From Orobanche coerulescens (taxonomy: Eukaryota > Streptophyta > Magnoliopsida > Lamiales > Orobanchaceae), in NCBI GenBank assembly GCA_033398695.1, contig CM065801.1:434001-498000 (forward strand): a DNA stretch of 64,000 nt. Reading direction: 5' to 3'. This document shows positions 58,037 through 64,000 of this stretch, piece after piece. How positions within the stretch are numbered: the stretch's first letter is position 1; the number at the start of each line of letters is the position of its first letter. The notes below the pieces were generated by a model that saw only the letters and a program-made list of their open reading frames with translations, had not been told where the DNA came from and did not search any database. Both the position numbers and the translations under genes were made by a program.

Positions 58037-60057
58037 CGTTGGGATTCGGTGCCTAAATCGAAGGCCCAGCGGAAGCGGTAAAACGAAAATTAATTCGATC
58101 CGAATCCCTACGAGGATCGATCGAGCTACGTATATATACGAATATCAAAACGAATAACAAGAGATATAGAAACTCACCCTTGTAGTCCGTTGATTAGATG
58201 GATAACCTTCTCTTGAGCTATTTCCCAAGCTTTGCTTGATCTCTACGAATCTATTCCGCTTCAAGCCCTTGAACGATCCAACGCCGAAAGCACCGCGTCT
58301 CTACTTGCCACGCGCCGGAAAAACGAACGGAATGACAACACCTTGCTATCCTATGAGGATACGGATAGAGCTAGGTGGTGAAGCTATTGATTTTGATGAA
58401 TATACTCCAAGTATATTTATCAAAATTCTCTTAATATTTTCTCTCAATTTTCTCCAAGAAAAATGAAGAAGAAGTTAGTGAAGAAGATGAAGAAGTATGA
58501 ACACCATGAAATGAACTCTAAGTTCTTTTCTCTCTCTCATTCAAACTTTCTTACGTCTCTCTCCTCCAAGGTGTGTATTATATATGTGATATTATATATC
58601 TACTCAATCACAAGTCTACCTCTAATTATTTATACACCTTCCACCAACTTATACAACTCATTCACATGAGAGGTATCCCCACCATGTCAATATCATCCAT
58701 ATAAAATGGAAACAAAAGACAAGGGGAAATTAGGTGGAAAAAGAGGAGGGCGGCCATGATGAAAAATGGACAAGTTCGGTTCGTTTCGGACTCCCGAAAG
58801 TCCAAACAGATAAACTCCGATTCCGTATCGATGTATTTATATCGATTAATTAATCCAATTAATTAAACATATCAAATACAAAATAATATAATTAATTTCT
58901 CCAAGAAATAATTATATACATGAATTAAATTAATCACCCAGTAATTTATTTAATTCATTAAGCCGTAAATCAATTTATCCAATAAATCGATTTAGACATC
59001 TAATGTCCCAAATTTAGATATCCAATATCTAATACACATAATGAGAGAATTAGCTTGATTCATTCCGTCGTAAATCCTAATGCGCGACTCGGTAGGTCCG
59101 TCTCAGTCAGCAATGAGAGGAACCAAAGAGTAGTAGCACCACCTAGCCAGCCTGGCGGCCTACACTGCACTTAACCGAGAACGAATGATTGGGATCATTC
59201 AAGAACCATTCTGTCGTGAATACCAAGATACGTATAAACCCTTCTTTCAAATGTCCCGATCAAGTTATAGGGTCACGGTCGACCAAACCCTATCTGTACT
59301 TGACGCTATGCATGCGTTAATGCAAATCGAGATCATCGAGCTCTCGTATATCTAATACAACTAGCTCCAATGCTTTGGCCAAAGACTTATGATCTCATCT
59401 GCCAATAACCGCATAGGACATATAACCCGTTCACTAACAGGAGAAAGAATTCTATCTTGGTATTCAGTAGGACCGCTACTTGCCCATCAAGATGCACGTC
59501 GAGGTTGACCCCCGCCTTCCGGTTTACAGGGTCGAACTACTCTAATGAAAATCTTGACGTCACAAGCACATCCCTACTAAATCCTCAAGTCGAAGGTTCA
59601 CGAATACCTATCACAACCTTTCGATTCCATCATTGACTATCCCGGAGTGAAATCCGTGTGACGAATCGAGGGTGAGTCGGTTCGAGTATACTAATCCAAT
59701 TAGCATACCTATAACGTGTGCTCCCACTAACCATTAGTGTTCGACAGGCACTCTCCTTGTCAAAGAACACGTCATACAAGTCTTTACATAAACTTAACGC
59801 CCAGTCAAGTTTCATCGACTTGCGAACGATTAAGTATTTGAGCTATAAACCTTTCCAGTGCCGACCCCCTTATCCAATAAGGAGTGGAACGTTTTGCTCT
59901 CAAATACACAGACTAGTTTCTATATGTATATTTACGAGTTAGGAATGCCAGTAACTACCAGTAAATAAAGAAACATTCATTGCCTTATATACATAATTAT
60001 AAGTACAATGCCCTCATTCAACAACTTCTGAGTGGCATTCGAGGGCATACTCCTAAC
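58037..60057 (-). repeat. 5' LTR of the nested Copia
   Basis: 2021 bp. Its minus-strand end reads CCCAACG where the partner LTR has CCCAACA, a single change at the boundary. It is flanked on the right by the CAAAG duplication. Confidence 0.92.
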
Positions 60058-60140
60058 ACAAAGCAGTACCTTTGAGTACCCCAATGGTCGGCAGAACACT
60101 TAATATTGAAAAGGATCCATTCAGACCAAAGGAAGAAAAT
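60058..60140 (+). pseudogene. Copia RT, middle piece (25-kb element)
   Basis: Resumes directly from 42481 after removal of the nested Copia and one CAAAG. It encodes VPLSTPMVGRTLN and DPFRPKEEN, the standard segment between RT and RNase H. It is cut at 60140 by the solo LTR. Confidence 0.9.
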
Positions 60141-61708
60141 TGATAACACTCATTTTTACACATATTTTTATAAGGTTTTTCCGGATTTTAAGATCCTAAA
60201 ATGTGTAGAATTGTGTCGTTTGTACTCATATTGTGTTTGTTGGACTCGATCACACTTGGGTATATTTTATTTGATTTTATAGGTGTTTTAAGGACATTAT
60301 CAAGCAAGACCGAAGTCTCAATCCCTAAATACATATCAAGCAATGCAGAAACGAGAGAACGAGGCCTAAAACGACGAAGATTGAAGCACTACCTGTCGTA
60401 TTTTCTAATTTTCAGATTCATTACTTCGAATCAGGATGTGTTCTATATATATATGGATTCGTCATGAAATCAGCTTCGCAACGGTATATCATACGCTAAA
60501 TTCCGAGATGTATTGAGGGAGATATGGCTTCTAGACCACGACTTCACAGTTTAGAAAGTTTTTGCATTTTCTGGGACAGTATGACACGGCCGTGTCAAAT
60601 GACACAGCCGGGTCTGCTGACAGTATGACACGGGCCGTGTCATTTGACACGGGCCCTGTCACTTTTTGGTGGAAAAATCACCTTTTGACATTTTTGCAAG
60701 ATTTGAGCATGAAAAGTGATACTTTTGGACTTATAAAAGAGGATCTTGGGCAAGACTTGAGTAATGTGCTGAATTTGGAGAGATTAGAGAGAGAGAAACA
60801 AAAGATTAAGGGGCTTTCATTCCAAAAAGAAGGAGATTTGAAGAAATTCTTGAAGAACACTTCAAGAACATTTGAAGGCTTCAACCGGAATCAATCAAGA
60901 CACCTTACGAGTTTTATCTTCTTCCTATCTTTTATCTATTTTGTTGTTTTATTTAGCATGAACAAGATGAATATGATGATTATTAATCTTTATTCCATTA
61001 CCATGTCCGGCTAAACTCGTTAGATTCCGGGCATCGAAGTACGTTGATTTGCTATGATTTTGAGGGATTGATGATTATATTTATCTAGTGTGATTTCTTT
61101 ATCAAATACTTGGTTTTGATTCATGTTTAGACACTTGATCAATATTTTTACATGTTAAACTTAATTGCTCATAATTCGAGAGAAGAGGGCATTAATAGGT
61201 TTCGAGTATTTGATGTAGTAAATTACGAGATTGAGAAATCGGTGATGAACTATGATGATGTTTAAATCTTATGAACATTTTGGAGTTAAATAATTTATAA
61301 TAGACGGAGACGTTGTTATAGGTTGTGTAATCTACATTTTAATGCATCTCGAGAGAGACTTTAAAATATTATCGTGATCATCGTTTTGGAAACGCACTTA
61401 GAACTTTTTGGAACCAATCCCGACTAAATTTAGTAATCAACGGAAACCTAACCTTGGAATCTACCTTTCTAAACTCTTGCAATTCGCTTTAATTCGGATA
61501 TTTTCAATTGTTTTAATTTATTGTGATCATTTTATTTTATTTCATTAAACCATCCATTTTACCTTCCGATTGTCTAGATAAAATCGAAAACACTATAATC
61601 TAGTACTTAATACAATAAGAATATTTAGTCTTTGTGGAATACGACCTTGCTCGCCGCTTTCTACATATTCTCCGTACACATGCGGATTGTTTAAAAATAT
61701 ATCGAACA
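60141..61708 (+). mobile_element. Solo LTR (Gypsy-like)
   Basis: 1568 bp, TGATAACACT...ATCGAACA, exact 5-bp duplication AAAAT (60136-60140 and 61709-61713), and no internal domain, so it is the product of LTR-LTR recombination. A TATA box (TATAAAAG, 60732-60739) lies 70 nt downstream of palindromes TGACACGGCCGTGTCA (60582-60597) and two relatives (60626-60661). The 3' part (GGAATACGACCTTGCTCGCC, about 61634) resembles ends of Tat/Ogre-type LTRs. Removing it restores the host Copia frame. Confidence 0.9.
60732..60739 (+). promoter_or_regulatory. TATA box of solo LTR
   Basis: TATAAAAG in GGACTTATAAAAGAGG. It implies plus orientation of the LTR and places the GC palindromes in U3. Confidence 0.6.
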
Positions 61709-61713
61709 AAAAT

Positions 61714-62433
61714 AAAGAGGAAGTTGGTCCTGAAATACCATACCTTAGCGCAATTGGAGCCCTCATGTATCTTGCTAATTGTACACGGCCAGATATAGCT
61801 TTTTCAGTAAATTTACTAGCAAGATTCAGTTCATGTCCTACAAAGAGACATTGGAACGGAATAAACATATATTCATATATCTACGAGGTACGATTGATCT
61901 TGGTTTGTTTTGTTCTAACAATGCAAAACTAGTTTTGCTTGGCTATGTAGATGCATGTCATCTATCTGATCCACATAATTCTAAGTCACAAACTGGATAT
62001 GTATTCACATATGGAGGCACTGCAATATACTGGAGATCTCAAAAACAGACAATCGTGACTACTTCCTCAAACTATGTTGAGATAATAGCTCTTCATGAAG
62101 CAAGTAAAGAATGTAAATGGTTAAGATCAATAACACAACATATTCAAGAAACATCAGGCTTGCCAGTCGATAACGACCCAACAATAGTATACGAGGACAA
62201 CTCTGCATGTGTTACTCAAATGAAGGAAGGCTACATCAAAAGTGGTAAAACCAAACATATCCCCCCCAAAGTTCATCGCATTCACTCAGGAACTTGAAGG
62301 AAATAAAGAGATCGACATCCACTATATTCGATCTTGTGATAATGCGGCAGATCTCTTCAAAAATCACTCCCTACGAATGTTTTCAAGAAACACATTCAGA
62401 ATATTGGAATGCATCATCTTCGAGATCTTTTAA
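61714..62433 (+). pseudogene. Copia RNase H and C-terminus (25-kb element)
   Basis: Continues the frame from 60140. [20 protein letters not shown] opens the segment, with one frameshift near 61860. RNase H follows: LLGYVDACHLSDP, KSQTGYVFTYGG, IYWRSQKQTIVTTSSN and LHEASKECKWL, then VYEDNSACVTQMKEGYIK. The tail (CDNAADLF) is broken by a CCCCCC slip near 62265. The 3' purine tract and LTR follow at 62585-62902. Confidence 0.88.
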
Positions 62434-62594
62434 GAAGAACTACCCATGCTGGGTTGATGGGGAGTATACAACTGTACTCTTTTTCCCTTATTAAATTTTT
62501 ATCCCACTGAGTTTTTCTTAATAAGGTTTTTAACGAGACAACTTGTGATGCTCCCAAATGAGATATCATGATATAAGATATTTCAAAGGGGGAG

Positions 62595-62902
62595 TGTTAT
62601 AATATCATCAATAATGATAGGTGGGATCAACAATCAATAATTCAATCAATTATTGGATTGAAATATCTAATATAAAGACAAGTGTGTTGTATAATAAATA
62701 ATATTAATTTGTTGTATTGCACGTAAATTTGAGCTATAAATAGACCTCTTTGGTAGAGTTTTGTAGATATATTTCATTCTAATAAAAGCTCAATTTCTTC
62801 ATCTTCTTTCATCATCCTTTATGCTTATATTGTAGTAATATATATTACAATATATATAATATATATACATTGTGAAGTGATAAAATATCCGATTTTACAA
62901 CA
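62595..62902 (+). repeat. 3' LTR of the 25-kb Copia
   Basis: 308 bp, TG...CA, preceded by AAAGGGGGAG. It matches the 5' LTR with a few changes, for example in the ATATATAC run and around 62765. It retains the CTATAAATAG TATA box. Confidence 0.9.
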
Positions 62903-63104
62903 CACATCAGTTACCAATTAGTTTTTATATGATGTGGAAGACTATTTTACCCCTGAGCTGTGTTTGGTTATAGTTAATGGGCTTGATATCAACTCAGAAT
63001 ATTGTGTATTATGTCCATTAATTCGTTTTATTAAAAGTCATTTGGCCCCTGATAGAGACATGGGTCTGATTTTCAAATAAGTCAAAATTGGTATTCGGTA
63101 TTAA

Positions 63105-63525
63105 GGCTCTGTTCTTTTGATTGAATGAATACGAATCGAATCAATCGAATCGAATCGAATCAATCGAATCGAATGGATATGAATCGAATCGAATCGAATC
63201 GAATCGAATGGAATCGAATCAATCGAATCGAATCGAATGGAATATATATTAAGGGTAAATAATAATAATAATAATGGTAAATAATAATAATAATAGTTAT
63301 TAGCAACAACAACGATAATAGTAATATTATTAGTAATAATAACAATAATAATTATTAAGATTAATAATAGTAATAATAAGAAGAAGAATCGAATCGAATC
63401 GAATCGAATCGAATCGAATCGAATCGAATGGACTGAATCGAATCGAATCGAATCGAATCGAATGGACTGAATCGAATCGAATCGAATCGAATCAAAATCA
63501 AAAATAAGTCCAAAAGAACAGGGCC
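63105..63525. mobile_element. Tourist-like MITE filled with AATCG microsatellite
   Basis: The ends GGCTCTGTTCTTTTG and (reverse complement) GGCCCTGTTCTTTTGG are inverted repeats of PIF/Harbinger type. The 3-bp duplication TAA is exact (63102-63104 and 63526-63528). The interior is mostly (AATCG)n in two blocks with an AT-rich trinucleotide segment between (63250-63385). No coding content. Confidence 0.8.
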
Positions 63526-63528
63526 TAA

Positions 63529-64000
63529 GAGTGTTTTTCCCACCGGATTCCCTTCAATTTGTTTTTACGTTTTTAACCTTCAATATTGAGGCATAAGAAG
63601 AAACTAGACCCGACAATTCGTTCGTACCATGTACTTTCGTGTCGTGTACTTTCGTGTCTCGTGTACCAAAAGTCCAAATCCATACACGACACGAAATGAA
63701 TTCGTTTTATATCATGTCGTGTACCGCGCAAATTCGTATCGTTTCATGTCGTGTTTTCGTGTCAGGCACCTAATATAAAGTAAATATTAAAATATTATAA
63801 AAAAATAATAATTTTAATATTTTAATATTATTTTTATAGATTTTAGTAGACGAAATGAAAAGAATGGCAACGAAAATGTTTACACGAAATTTATGAAAGT
63901 TCACATTATATTTTCAAATTTTAAAGTTTAGTACAAACCGAATTCATAAAATGTATATTTTTATAAAATTAAATATGATTGTAATTTATTTATTTATTTC
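63529..64000. other. Right-edge intergenic DNA
   Basis: 63610-63770 repeats CGTGTCGTGT-type words on both strands, like remnants of hAT-type MITEs. The rest is AT-rich. No gene seen. Confidence 0.5.

Larger units (their letters stand above)
42482..60057 (-). mobile_element. Minus-strand Copia element nested in RT
   Basis: LTRs of about 2.02 kb (42482-44499 and 58037-60057) with ends TGTTAGGAG...CCCAACA on the minus strand. The duplication CAAAG is exact (42477-42481 and 60058-60062). Minus order: 5' LTR (58037-60057), PBS (58024-58035), a leader interrupted by a LARD, gag, protease, integrase, decayed RT/RNase H, purine tract, 3' LTR. The PPT AAGTGGGAGAT immediately precedes TGTTAGG. Deleting the element restores the host Copia frame. 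Coding regions are broken, so it is inactive. Confidence 0.93.
37679..62902 (+). mobile_element. Copia retrotransposon expanded to 25 kb by nested insertions
   Basis: LTRs of about 305 bp (37679-37982 and 62595-62902) share TTATAATATCA starts and TTTTACAACA ends. Between them, on the plus strand, are a ~1-kb leader, gag, protease, integrase, RT and RNase H, then a purine tract AAAGGGGGAG before the 3' LTR. Candidate flanks CATAT/CACAT are an imperfect duplication. RT is interrupted at 42481/60058 by a minus-strand Copia and at 60140/61714 by a solo LTR. Removing both leaves one continuous frame. Without nesting the element would be about 6.1 kb, ordinary for Copia. Several stops show it is inactive. 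Confidence 0.92.

Overview
This is nuclear DNA of a flowering plant, almost certainly a eudicot. Intron-containing plant genes are set in AT-rich DNA with nested LTR retrotransposons, Helitrons, a CACTA element and MITEs. Only two host genes look intact: a nine-exon plastid protoporphyrinogen oxidase (PPO1/HEMG1 type, 30171-34797, +) and a single-exon PMEI/invertase-inhibitor-like gene (35808-36392, -). Nothing in the sequence fixes the species. Most of the window is transposable element.

Layout. 1-3566: a minus-strand, non-coding LTR element with a 53-bp tandem array inside, cut by the window edge. 3714-5025: a Helitron-like element. 5514-12114: an old Copia fragment split by a minus-strand Helitron (5702-11948). 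That Helitron carries a 5.4-kb CACTA element (5805-11188) holding exon-intron fragments of a serine carboxypeptidase-like gene and an RH18-like DEAD-box helicase gene. 12115-27637: a second, 3'-truncated Copia element, split by a 12-kb Tat-type Gypsy element (13100-25089) that carries an antisense ORF with its own TATA box. 27638-30170: an Athila-like gag scrap and AT-rich DNA. 30171-36392: the two host genes.

37679-62902 is one Copia element expanded to 25 kb by nesting. A minus-strand Copia (42482-60057, TSD CAAAG) lies in its reverse transcriptase and itself contains an 8.3-kb LARD with 3-kb LTRs (48956-57258, TSD CAATC). A solo LTR (60141-61708, TSD AAAAT) lies a little further on. Removing these insertions restores one reading frame. 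63105-63525 is a Tourist-like MITE filled with a pentanucleotide microsatellite.

Four observations stand out. (1) Insertion boundaries can be proved inside the window: the Helitron footprint restores a Copia ORF, and a paralogous empty site matches the CACTA insertion. (2) Several unrelated LTR promoters carry clusters of short palindromic words just upstream of their TATA boxes. (3) The Copia at 37679 has a second TATA box and a 53-aa hydrophobic ORF in its leader, ahead of gag. (4) Three different retroelements share the same one-base variant of the tRNA-iMet primer-binding site. All boundaries were read by eye; no alignment or database search was run.
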